This document shows, piece by piece, positions 1 through 9,545 of a stretch of DNA of 64,000 nt. The translations under genes were made by a program, and so were the position numbers. The stretch lies in assembly GCA_035235625.1 (NCBI GenBank), contig CP141149.1, positions 10,694,893 to 10,758,892 on the forward strand. The letters are read 5' to 3'. The notes beneath the pieces are model-generated. The model was given only the letters and a program-made list of their open reading frames with translations, was not told where the DNA came from and did not search any database. Source of the stretch: Saururus chinensis. Lineage: Eukaryota; Streptophyta; Magnoliopsida; Piperales; Saururaceae. How positions within the stretch are numbered: position 1 is the first letter of the stretch; every line of letters begins with the position of its first letter.

Positions 1-962
1 TTAATCGCCCAACTTCATCATCAATCTCCAAAGTCAAATGGCTAACATGATTAGTACTTATAACAATGCCAATGTACCAATGCCAAATCATCAAAAGACA
101 ATGAATGATCACCAAAAATTTTCTTTTAAGCCTTTTGAACGCTCTTACATGTTACTCTATAAAAAATATCAAGACTATAACTTGTATTAAATTGACGTAC
201 AACATCAACTAGACGAGTAAGTGGATTGTTGCTAACTTGACTCAACAACTCCTTTAAAATAATGACATTTGTTATCTTTGGATTCTTCTTTCTTCACACA
301 ATACATCCACATGTATGTTGATTCTAAAGCTTACAAATATAAAAAGTATTACTCCAACGATCCTTTCTTGCATGAACACGCCAATGGCATCCTGTTAATT
401 CTTAGTGTTTAAATTCAATAGTTACTTTAAAAATTATTCTTAATATATTTAAATTCAAAACCAATCTCAATCGTATAATGACACAACTTTTTCTTAAAGT
501 CTTCTACATAATCAAACTTCTGCCTAATAGAATCAATTGCACTAGACCAATTTATAATCAAAATAATATTACTTTTATGCAAAGATGAATCAACTTCTTC
601 ACCAAAAACAACATCATCATTAATTTGAATGCTACTACTTATCACTTGATTACTAGTACCACTACTAGTTCCTTGATCAACACAAAAATCATTGCCTCTT
701 GATGAATTAGTGACAAGAACGTCAACAATCTTCACATGCAGCTCATAAGCAGGAAAAAAAAATTATGTAAATCAGCATTATTAAGAAGATTGCATTATTA
801 ATGACCAACCAAAAAATATTTCAATATAATAGACTCAAAATTTAGATCACTCCATGTTTGGCAAATCATAACAATCAAGGTCTCATAAGAAACACTTCTA
901 TTAACCCAAAAAATATTAGTATTAACACCATGTTTGCACAATAAAATTATAAAAGAGTCCAT
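1..962 (-). pseudogene. MuDR/MULE transposase relic, N-terminal part
   Basis: Mutator-like transposases cut and paste DNA elements in the nucleus; this is the N-terminal third of one. Read on the minus strand from an ATG at 962, the sequence gives the usual leading segment. An open stretch at 735-427 then ends in the MULE DNA-binding domain signature (residues like FDYVEDFKKKL followed by GFEFKYIKN). Further down, about 235-60, comes the next conserved block: a run resembling NPLTRLVDVVRQF, then SYSLDIFYR, FGDHSLSFDDL and LTLEIDDEVGRL, which match the spacing of the region before the MULE catalytic core. At least one stop and several frame changes interrupt it, and the catalytic DDE core would lie left of the window edge. 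The reading is by pattern only, but three consecutive conserved blocks in the right order make the family call fairly safe. Confidence 0.72.
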
Positions 963-2052
963 TGTCCTACAAACAAAAAATAAAAAATACTTAATTATGA
1001 TAAGAAGAACATAAAATATTTTACATATACAATAAGTAAAAAAATGTAAAAAAAATTAAAATATACTTATCATAAAATGACTTACATGAACCCTATAATA
1101 AAATTTAACTAGAAAAAAAGAGAGGATAATATCAAGGGAAAATTTTAATATAATAAAATATAATAATACTCTTAAAAAATGGTATAAGAAAGAACGTTAC
1201 AAAAATTAATATCGATTGAGAACAAAAAGAATGTAATTATTTATACATGCTACTACTACTCATAATCCACAATTTGTTGCTCAAGAAAACTCAACAGGTC
1301 CCCACTAAATAGAAAAGTTTCATGCTCTAGCACTCCTAGAACTAAAAGAAAAATATATATGAAATTTCCTTATAATTCATAGATATCATACTACATTAAA
1401 ATTAAACAAACAAAAAACAAAAGGAAAAGAATCATCAAACAAGCAATCATCAGTAATCAATAATACCTCTAACAAAAATAGTCAAGAAGATTATTGATGT
1501 AGAATATGAGAGACTTGTGAGCATCGGTCAAGAAATTGACAGAAAACGGTATGATTGCCCTTCCAAGATGACGAAGATCTTGTCAAAAGTGTTCCACGTT
1601 CAGCAGCTAATAGTTGCCCATCAATAGCAAGATGAAAGAGTACTTACTTTTGCTAAAGGAGAAATATCACCTCAACAACACAAATGAACATGCAGCAATG
1701 AAAGAAAACAAATCTCGCGGTGATATACAAATAGCGGAGCAAATATTCATAGAAGCCCTAAAAACCCGATGGCAATAGGGATGGCAGAGCAGATTTTTGT
1801 GAAGTGCCTAAAACAAAGCCAATGGCTATAGAAGCTGGTGACGATATAAGACAACGGTGATAGAGATGGTGGAGCACAATTTAGAAGAATCACTAAAAAC
1901 TTGGCTGGAAGTGATAGAGATAACCATCACAGACCAAGATAGATATGGCGAAGGCAGAGGAGGAACAACCATACGAAGGGGGTATTTTTGGATTTCTTTG
2001 AAATACAATGGCATAGAAGTAAAACCAGAGGACTTATAAGTAAAATAAAAGT
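963..2052. other. AT-rich stretch with no recognised gene
   Basis: Upstream side of the MuDR relic. It may hold that element's 5' untranslated or terminal sequence. The short open frames near 1826-2127 overlap on both strands and match nothing I know. No terminal inverted repeat was identified. Confidence 0.5.
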
Positions 2053-2068
2053 AATATATAGGATACGC
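2053..2068 (+). repeat. LINE target-site duplication, left copy
   Basis: AATATATAGGATACGC here pairs with AATATACAGGATATGC at 3678-3693 (14 of 16 identical). Both differences are C/T transitions. The left copy directly abuts the first recognisable RT residues and the right copy directly follows the A-run, as target-primed insertion predicts. Confidence 0.7.
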
Positions 2069-3677
2069 TTTGGCCATCTCTCACTTGTTCTTTGCATATG
2101 ATGTTCTCCCTTTTTTATAGGCATCAATTTCCTTTGCTACTAGATTAAAAGAGGCATTGAACTTGTTCTCTTAAAGTAGTGGTCATGTACGCAAAAAACT
2201 ACCATTCTTTTGTTATTTAACTTTAGAGAAGGACATCTTTCGGCAAGTTATTTGGGCCTTCCACTACTCTCGGGCTGTCTTCAAGCATACATGTGTGCTA
2301 ATATTCTTGATCAGTATCATATAGCATTAGTGGGCTGGAAAAGGAAATTACTCTCCTATGCTGGAAGGTTAGAGCTCTTGAAATCTGTTCTTTCAGTAAG
2401 GACATTTATTGGTCTCTTCACTTTCTTCTTCCAATTAGTGTTATTAAACAATTGGAATATTTTATGGTTGATTTCCTTTGGAGTAATTCTGACCAATCTC
2501 GAAAGTTTCATCCCCTTAGTTGGAAGAAGGTTTGTCTTCCTAAAGATTAGGGTGGTCGGGGCCTTAGATCCATTGGGGATTGGTGCTGTATTGGTTTATT
2601 CAAGCACTTCTAGAGAATTTTATATGATAAAGAATTGTTATGAGCGAAATGGATTAATGAATTTTATATCCAGAGTTCTTCAATTTGGCATTGTGATACT
2701 CATTCCTTTGCTTCACATTCTTGGAAGAGTATTTTATCAATGTGTAATACTTTGATCGATTTCATTTCCTAGAAAGTAAATAATGGGAGGAAATTTTTTT
2801 TTTTGGTTGGATACTTGGGCAAGTAATTTTACTCTTCTGCAAAATTATGGTAATCGTCTTACCTTTCAATTGGAAAGTCATCCTCTTGCAACTATATCAG
2901 ATTATATGGTTAATGATAATTGAAAGTGGACTGAACAAATTAACTTGAGATATGACCATTTATTGAAAACTATAAGTGCTGCTTTGTGCTTAACCTAATG
3001 AGGATGAATTCATATGGAAACCTCATTCCTCCTTAAAGTTTACTACCAAATCTGCTTATAATGCTATCTCTAGACATGGCCCTAAGTTAAGATGGACATC
3101 TCTTCTCTTGTTCAAGCATCACATCCTACGACATTCCTTCATTAGTTGGTTAATGCTTCACGGGAGACTACTTACTTTGGATAAAATTCAAGCAAGAGGA
3201 GTTCAAATAGTCAATAGATGTATTCTATGCAAGGCCAACCAGGAAACATCTCCACATTTGTTTTTCTCATGTGGTTATTCTAGATGGATTAGAGCTCTAT
3301 TTTCAAATTCCTTAGTGTGGATATATATTGGCATCAGGCTCAGTAAGCCCTTCAACATATTCCTCATTTCAGTAGATCAATTCCGAGTTTGGGTTTGCTA
3401 TTAAAGATGTTAATGAACTGTGCCATTTATTTCATCTGGCAAGGGAGAAATCAGCACATCTTCATGGATGAATACACTCATAAGAGAGTTCTGTTTAGTA
3501 TCTATGAAAGTCAAGTCAAATCCTATATCATTGCCAATTCCTCTTTAATTAAGCTTGTCTGTGAATTTCCTTTCATTCCTACTAGATGGCGATTGTAATT
3601 TTTATTCATTCTTTGACATTGTTTCCCTTTAGTTTTAATTAAAGGGAGTCCTCTCCCATTTTACCCATTCCAAAAAA
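2069..3677 (+). mobile_element. 5'-truncated LINE (non-LTR retrotransposon)
   Basis: A 1.6-kb 3' portion of a plant L1-type LINE. It starts inside the reverse transcriptase just before the catalytic motif and ends in a short A-run (3672-3679), flanked by near-identical 16-bp target duplications. The 5' truncation is typical of incomplete reverse transcription. It carries the RT thumb region and a zf-RVT domain but no ORF1 and no endonuclease. Confidence 0.82.
2073..3597 (+). pseudogene. LINE reverse transcriptase and zf-RVT remnant
   Basis: In an intact LINE this protein nicks the target and copies RNA at the site. The first residues read SHLFFAYDVLPF, equivalent to the RT catalytic block where FADD is usual; here one Asp is Tyr, so the site is damaged. 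At 2210-2755 are the conserved SASYLGLPL, the W-K-KLLSYAGRLELLKSVL block and a PLVGRR-type segment. After frame changes, 2770-3060 holds a W-x-D-x-W block. At 3108-3404 the zf-RVT domain shows WLMLHGRLLTLDKIQARG, CILC and the SPHLFFSCGYS cluster. The open stretch 3389-3598 gives the final IYFIWQGRNQHIF block. At least three frame breaks make it dead. Confidence 0.85.
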
Positions 3678-3693
3678 AATATACAGGATATGC
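3678..3693 (+). repeat. LINE target-site duplication, right copy
   Basis: AATATACAGGATATGC, following the A-run. It is the partner of the copy at 2053-2068. Confidence 0.7.
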
Positions 3694-4166
3694 CGTAGTA
3701 AAAAAAGTTGGTCGAGACTAAATACTTATTAGAAGCGGCAGTTAGGACCTTTAGGGAATTTTCCCAATTTAAAACTCCTGCGCCTTAAAGATGATCTTGA
3801 CAAACCACCCAAGAGTGCAACATGTTGCACTCTGCGTAAATTAAAAAATGTCATCTACGTAATTCACGTTGACTTCATACCTGCAATTAAATTTGTCTCC
3901 AAATCCATGCCCCCTTCTGTTGTGTTCTTCTAATACAAAAAATTTGTAAGCTACAAATAGCCTCCTGACCTCGCCAATTCCCAACTATAAAATGATCATC
4001 AAGTTGAACTCAAATTCTTGCTCAAGGAGGATAGAAATTTTAATTCCTACTCTTGTCAAGCACTAGGGTTAGGAGCAATCTTGTGATCCGCTTAGTTGGA
4101 GACAGATACTAAACTCACATATTTCAGTGGCCAGCCCTCGTAAACTAAGGAAGGAAGGCACAACGG
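3694..4166. other. Unassigned intergenic sequence
   Basis: Mixed-composition DNA between the LINE and the CACTA terminus. I see no coding or repeat signature in it. It is probably the oldest flanking DNA in the left part of the window. Confidence 0.4.
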
Positions 4167-4196
4167 CACTACAACAAAAATGACTATTAGCGATGC
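4167..4196 (+). repeat. CACTA left terminal inverted repeat
   Basis: Begins CACTACAACAAAAATGAC and is followed immediately by ATTAGCGATGC and further subterminal repeats up to 4374, where the Reina element interrupts it. Confidence 0.8.
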
Positions 4197-4369
4197 TTTT
4201 ATTAGTGACACACTACAAACCGTCCCTAAAAACTACCATTTGCAATATAAAGTGTCTAAAAAAATAAGTATTAGCGACGCTTTCTAAAAAGTGTCTCTAA
4301 TAGTTATAAATTTAAAAAAAATTGGAACTATTTGTGACACATTTATTAAAGCATCGCAAGTAGTAGTAC

Positions 4370-4374
4370 TATTA
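4370..4374 (+). repeat. Target duplication TATTA, left
   Basis: Matches TATTA at 12866-12870, the other side of the Reina-type element. A perfect 5-bp duplication is the normal Ty3/gypsy footprint. Confidence 0.9.
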
Positions 4375-4692
4375 TGTTGTGTACATTTATCAGACTCTTC
4401 ATTTACTTTCTATTTCAGTATATTAGGTTATTTTCTTTTGTATTTGATTAGTATTTGCATATGTATTAGATGATTAAACTTTGTTAGAGATGCTAGTGGT
4501 CCACAGACTAGCCGGGTCCACCAGCAGCACATTTCCCAAGGTAGGAGGGTTTGGCTTCCCATAAGAGAGTTGTTCCCTCCCTTGGTTGGTTTAAGCTATT
4601 GAATATTCATAACACTCCCCTTTTTTCTTGCTCTCTTCCCTTTCACTGCATGAGTGTTTGAGGTACCACTTGTGCCCACACCAGGCACAACA
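4375..4692 (+). repeat. 5' LTR of the Reina-type element
   Basis: Runs from TGTTGTGTAC to GGCACAACA, with inverted TGTTGTG/CACAACA ends. It pairs with 12549-12865. Confidence 0.92.
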
Positions 4693-4693
4693 T

Positions 4694-4704
4694 TGGTATC
4701 GGAG
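4694..4704 (+). promoter_or_regulatory. Primer-binding site, tRNA-Met type
   Basis: TGGTATCGGAG begins two bases after the LTR end. It is complementary to the 3' end of initiator tRNA-Met except for the G where A is usual. Confidence 0.8.
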
Positions 4705-5502
4705 TCTTCATGATCCCCGGCCATGGGGCAAGGCAAGCAACTCACCCTGGCCCCAAAAACGCAGCCCGAAAAGGAGGTTGACTTTGTAGTGGATAGCCCC
4801 AAATATACTCCGGAGACCTTTCCTACCCTGGCGTAGATTATGACCAAGATCGAGTCCCTGACCATGGCCGTTGCGCAGCTTCAGGTAGGTCCTTCAGCGC
4901 CATCAGCGCCACTCCTCTGCAGACAACTGGTTGTGAACATGGAGAAGGGAGAAACTTCGCAGGCACCAGAACAGTGTGGCCTAGGCACCCAGGCAATGCT
5001 TGACAGGGAGATGCGTGTCCCACAGGCCCCTGTGCGCTTTGGAACCCTTGATCACGCTAGAGAAGGGAGGCACCAGACGTGAGATATATGGGGCCTGCCA
5101 AGTGTTTGGGAGAATACCTCAACGGTGCCGCCACCCAGAAACTTGTTTCATGAGAGGGAGGATGACTAGGAGGAGTGCCCGGGGCCTCACGAAGGACAAC
5201 AGGGAGGAGTAGAGTCATGTTTGGCCCGCCTACAGTTTCCCCACTACAGTGAGGATGATGACTCAGTGAAATGGCTATACAAGAATGAAAAGTTTTTTGC
5301 CTACCAGGGTAGGCATTCGAAGGCTGAATGGGTGCACATAGCATCCTTCCACCTCGACGTGGACACTTCTATGTGGTTCCAAAGTTTTGAGAAGGACGTA
5401 CGCTACCCCACTTGAGGCATCTTCTCTAACTAGTTGTGCATCCAATTTGGCCCAAATGAATTCCAAGACTTCAACGAGATGCTCTCCACACTGCGCCAAA
5501 CC

Positions 5503-5507
5503 ACCAC
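5503..5507 (+). repeat. Target duplication ACCAC, left
   Basis: Matches ACCAC at 8959-8963 on the other side of the solo LTR. Confidence 0.92.
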
Positions 5508-5928
5508 TGTAAGGACCCTCATCTTTAAACCGGTTTTGGTTTTCTTTAATTATTGATTATCGTGAGATTTACGTGTTTTCTGATCTTATTCGGTGATTTT
5601 GTAAATAAATAGAGTTTGTGGTGGTTTTAACCAAAATTAACTTCAATATTAGTGGTTTTAAGTGATTTTAAACCAAATGTGAATTTTTGGAATTTTTTGG
5701 ATTTTTCACTATTTTCCCAAAAATTAGGGTTTTGGCGGGACCCCTGGGGCCCCACGGTTGAAAATTTTATTTTTATGTCAAATGAACCTAGACATATACT
5801 TAAGGTCACACAAAAATTTTCAGAATTTTATTAGGCTTAATTCGTGCTTAAATTTGCAAAATAACCACTTTTAGCCTACTTTTCATATTTACACCCCAAA
5901 ACTTACCTTTGCCTACCCCAACCCTTAC

Positions 5929-5936
5929 TATAAAAG
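5929..5936 (+). promoter_or_regulatory. LTR TATA box
   Basis: TATAAAAG in the context CTTACTATAAAAGGGCAAAC, conserved at 36501-36508 in the related LTR. It is the probable core promoter for transcription starting inside the LTR. Confidence 0.65.
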
Positions 5937-6606
5937 GGCAAACCTGAGCCATTTCCATTTTTGGGAATAGGCTAAGGAAGGAGGTCTGGCCTAATCCCCA
6001 CTTAGGCCCGAATTAGAAGCCGATTAAGGTAAGCTTGCTCTAATTAAGCACTAATCCATGGCTTTTCTCTTAATTTCTTCTAAATCTACCATTTTCCCCT
6101 TGATTCAATTCGTTTTTGACCATCAAAAGCTACTGATTTGTGTTTTACTACAAACCCTAACATTCAAAATTCGATTTTTACTACCAACAAGCCCTAGATC
6201 TAAGATTTAATTAGGGATTTCTTAAGTAAATCGATTTCCATTGGTGTTTGATTCAAACTCATTGTGTTTTCAAGGATTTCAAGAAGGGTGACTCTTCAAT
6301 CCGAGCTTAATCAAGTGCTGAGGTAATGGGTCTTCGAAATCTCTGTTTATCCATGGTAAAACTCTTCATTTTTGGCTTATTTCGAAATGGTTTGCTTGAT
6401 TTAGTGTGTTAATGGTAAGATTAGAAAATGGAATTATTTAATCCCGATTTCTTAGGGTTTTGCATTATTATGGTTTGGTGTGATATTCTGGAAGTCAAGG
6501 AGGACTTTTGATGATGATTTGGGTGCTAGATGTGGATTTGAAGTGTTATCTATGGTGTTTCGGTTTGATTTTGCGAAAGGAAGAAGATGACTGTTACGCG
6601 TGTTGG

Positions 6607-6702
6607 CGATCGATCGGCCTTGCAGGGCGATCGATCGGCTGAACTGAAATTTTCAAAATTTTGCGTGTAACCGATCGAACGGCCTGAAGGGCGATCGATC
6701 GG
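6607..6702 (+). promoter_or_regulatory. Paired palindrome array (CGATCGATCGG), Tekay LTR
   Basis: Four 11-bp motifs start at 6607, 6628, 6672 and 6692. Three are CGATCGATCGG and one is CGATCGAACGG. Spacing within pairs is 21 and 20 bp, and the pairs start 65 bp apart. The spacers are GC-rich and end in GGG. The layout is nearly the same as in the Athila LTR at 40851-40948. The role is unknown; a dimeric protein-binding site is one inference. Confidence 0.7.
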
Positions 6703-7950
6703 CTACACAGGAAATTGTATGTTGTGTGTATGATGCCTATTTTGATGATTCCACTTTAGCTTGCCAATTTCATATGAATGTGGAGTGTTTTAAGCTATGT
6801 TAGGCTACTGCAAATGCATGCTATTGAGTTTATGGAGTTGAGATATATGCTTAGTGATGGTGGAATGACTTATGTTTTGTGGCATGATGTTGGAATCGTT
6901 ATTTTGAAATTATGAATAGTTGTTTCCCTTTGGTTAAGCATATTTCAGTAGGACTACAATCATTGTTGGACAGATTTGTCATGATAAATTGTGATTAATG
7001 GTGTGTGAATGTTGGTGAATACCATGACTCAATGATGAAATGAGTGATGTTATAGGTGTTTAGCCTTTGTGGTTGAGTTTTGAATTTAACTATGATTTCA
7101 CGATTCTTCTACTATGATTTCCGCTGGAATTCATGTTTAGGTAGAAATTCACATGTGTGGTGTGGTAGTGAGTTGATTTTCAAGCATGTTAATATGCATC
7201 ATGTGAAAGGCTTCTACTAGTTACACACACACATGTGGGGGTTAAATGATGATGTTGAAGCTTAATATCGTGATTATGAATGATGCATTAGGGGCTGGTG
7301 AGAGCACTTATCATGATTAGGGTTCATGTATGCTTTGCCCACGCATGTACCATGCTGCACGCATCATGAAAATGGATTTCCAATTGAGGCTTCATCGTGA
7401 TTAATCGAATTTGACCGATTGGATGCAATGTGATGGAATTGTGTGCCGGGTTTATCGGTCGTGGATTAATCGCAAGTTGATTGGTCCGAAAGGACATATT
7501 TTGATTTGGAGTTCCTGTGTGGAACGAGTGCACTCCCCGGGTTGAGTCTTGTTTAATGGAATGATGTGGGGACGAGTTGTGTACTTGTCTTGCGGATATG
7601 TGAGAATATTATTATGTGTGTCATCTGGACCCTGAGAATCCAGTGTGGTATGCCGTGTGCACCCCGCTACCACGTGTTCTAGGGTTCTCTGTATGAGAAC
7701 TCGGGCTCTTCCCTCCGCAGGAGATGTCCCTGGGCGAACACCCCTGCTCTAGATTCTCTGTGTGAGAATGGGACATCCTTGGCCAGGATCGTCCAGGGCG
7801 AGCAGTATTAGGGATTGACAACCCCGATCTTTCTTGAATTCTTGTGTAGAATTTTGTACCATGACACGCCTTCGTGGCCTTGTCTATGCTCCCGTCTGTG
7901 TGACATTAATGTGTAATTACTCCTTGATGGAGGTTGATTGTGATGATGCT

Positions 7951-8335
7951 ATGCATGTGGATTATGTATGTTAGAGATACATCCATGCATGCTGATTTTG
8001 ATGTTATGCATGTGGATTATGTATGTTAGAGATACATCCATGCATGCTGATTTTGATGTTATGCATGTGGAATATGTATGTTAGAGATACATCCATGCAT
8101 GTTGATGTTGATGTTATGCATGTGGAATATGTATGTTAGAGATACATCCATGCATGTTGATTTTGATGTTATGCATGTGGAATATGTATGTTAGAGATAC
8201 ATCCATGCATGTTGATGTTGATGTTATGCATGTGGAATATGTATGTTAGAGATACATCCATGCATGTTGATTTTGATGTTATGCATGTGGGAATATGTAT
8301 GCTAGAGATACATCCATGTAGGTTGAATTATGCAT
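7951..8335 (+). repeat. 55-bp minisatellite inside the solo LTR, 7 copies
   Basis: Units begin ATGCATGTGG at 7951, 8006, 8061, 8116, 8171, 8226 and 8281, exactly 55 bp apart, each containing TATGTATGTTAGAGATACAT. The related LTRs hold fewer, more diverged units (38569-38790 and 56591-56915). Confidence 0.92.
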
Positions 8336-9545
8336 CTTGATGCAGTGTTAAGTGATATGAATGTGTGATCAGAAAGTGATGCACCATGTAAATCTTTGAT
8401 CTGAAACGATCTCATTTCTAAGCTATCGTATTTTCTACGTTGACAGTGATATTAAAACCATTGCTGAGTGTTAAAACTCACCCCTCTTTTGTGTTTTGAT
8501 TTGGGGCTGCGTGGTGCGACACGCAGACGGACAGGATTGCCTTTTTGAGGAAAGGTCAGAGGTAGCTTGGGTGTGATGATGGAGATCGTTGCGTGACTTA
8601 TCATCGTTTCTTTCATGCTTTATGTTCGAACCTTTGTGTAGGGTTCTTGTTGTGGTTTTATGTCACATGTTACAGTTATGTTTGCTTATGACTTATTTTG
8701 AGCCGGTGTGGGCTTTACTTAAACTAAGCTTGTGGGTTTGAGATTGTTGTTTACTTTGTGTTAAGCAACACCTTTTCTTTCCCTTTTATTTACTCTTGCT
8801 CAAAGGATTGTGCGCACTCCATGTTGCTGTTAATCGCCCGTGGTTAGGGATTAAGTCTTCCGCTAGAATCTTTTCTCAATTTCACTTCGTCGCCCCCGCG
8901 CGCTTGACCAGCCCTTGGACCGGGTTCGGCTCGGGTCGGGCATCGCCGGGGCGTGACAACCACTGTCCAGGCCTATTAACTAAGTTCATGATGGTGGCCG
9001 ATTGCCTTCCCGACTGGCCGGTGGCCACCTTGGTGGGCACGTTCAAGAGAGGTCTCAAATCCTAGATTTCTGAAGAGATGTGCCACTATTCGTGCTCCAA
9101 CATGTGAGACATCTTGTGCCATGAACGAATTGAGGAAGAGAAGCTGGCTATACAGTGGAGAGGGGGGCGGCTTGGGACCTTCCCACATTCTAGTGTCAAC
9201 GCTGGACCTCTTGCCGACCTGAACAACTACCTAGCATCAGGCCGACCTAGCCAGCCAGCACCACCACTAGGCCAGATTGTCCGGTTTCTTATGTCAACAT
9301 AGATGGAGGAGCGTTTGTCTAAGGGACTATGTTTCTATTGTGATGAGAAGTTTGTTCTAGGCCACTGTTGTTTCGTTAAGGGCAGCCTCCTTGTGGATGA
9401 GATTGAGGTGGAGGACGCAAAGGATAGGGCGGACTCATCCCACTATGAGAACGTGCAGCCCGAGATTTCTATCCATACCACCTCAAGGGCATTTATGCCG
9501 CGCACAATGCGGGTTCAAGGCCACCTCAAGCAGCAAGAAGTTCCA

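Larger units (their letters stand above)
5508..8958 (+). mobile_element. Solo LTR of a Tekay-type element
   Basis: A 3,451-bp LTR runs from TGTAAGGACC to GGGGCGTGACA with perfect ACCAC duplications and no internal region. This is the product of LTR-LTR recombination after insertion into the Reina gag. The same LTR family bounds the element at 36301-57576. Landmarks are a TATA box at 5929, a paired-palindrome array at 6607-6702, and a 55-bp minisatellite at 7951-8335. Open frames inside it are not conserved between copies and are not genes. Confidence 0.93.
4723..9545 (+). pseudogene. Reina-type gag, split by a solo LTR
   Basis: Gag forms the particle that packages the element's RNA. The frame opens at 4723 (MGQGKQLTL...) and soon meets a stop. 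At 5221-5507 it resumes with the capsid core: PHYSEDDDSVKWLYKNEKFF, then ASFHLDVDTSMWFQ and an FGPNEFQDFNEML block. A solo LTR interrupts at 5508-8958. Capsid sequence resumes at 8964 with LTKFMMVADCLPDWP and LVGTFKRGLKS. The zinc knuckle follows at about 9303-9395 (GLCFYCDEKFVLGHCC), where the pattern C-x2-C-x4-GH is visible but its last Cys is shifted. Multiple stops and frame changes make it non-functional. Confidence 0.82.

Noticed and set aside
1857-2127. Overlapping 60-83-codon frames as a small gene
   Set aside because: Frames on both strands with no known motif; they run across the LINE target duplication into the LINE.
7951-8335. Regular 55-bp repeats resembling a CRISPR array
   Set aside because: The whole unit is repeated with no unique spacers, it lies in a plant LTR, and the same unit recurs in sister LTRs. 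It is a minisatellite.
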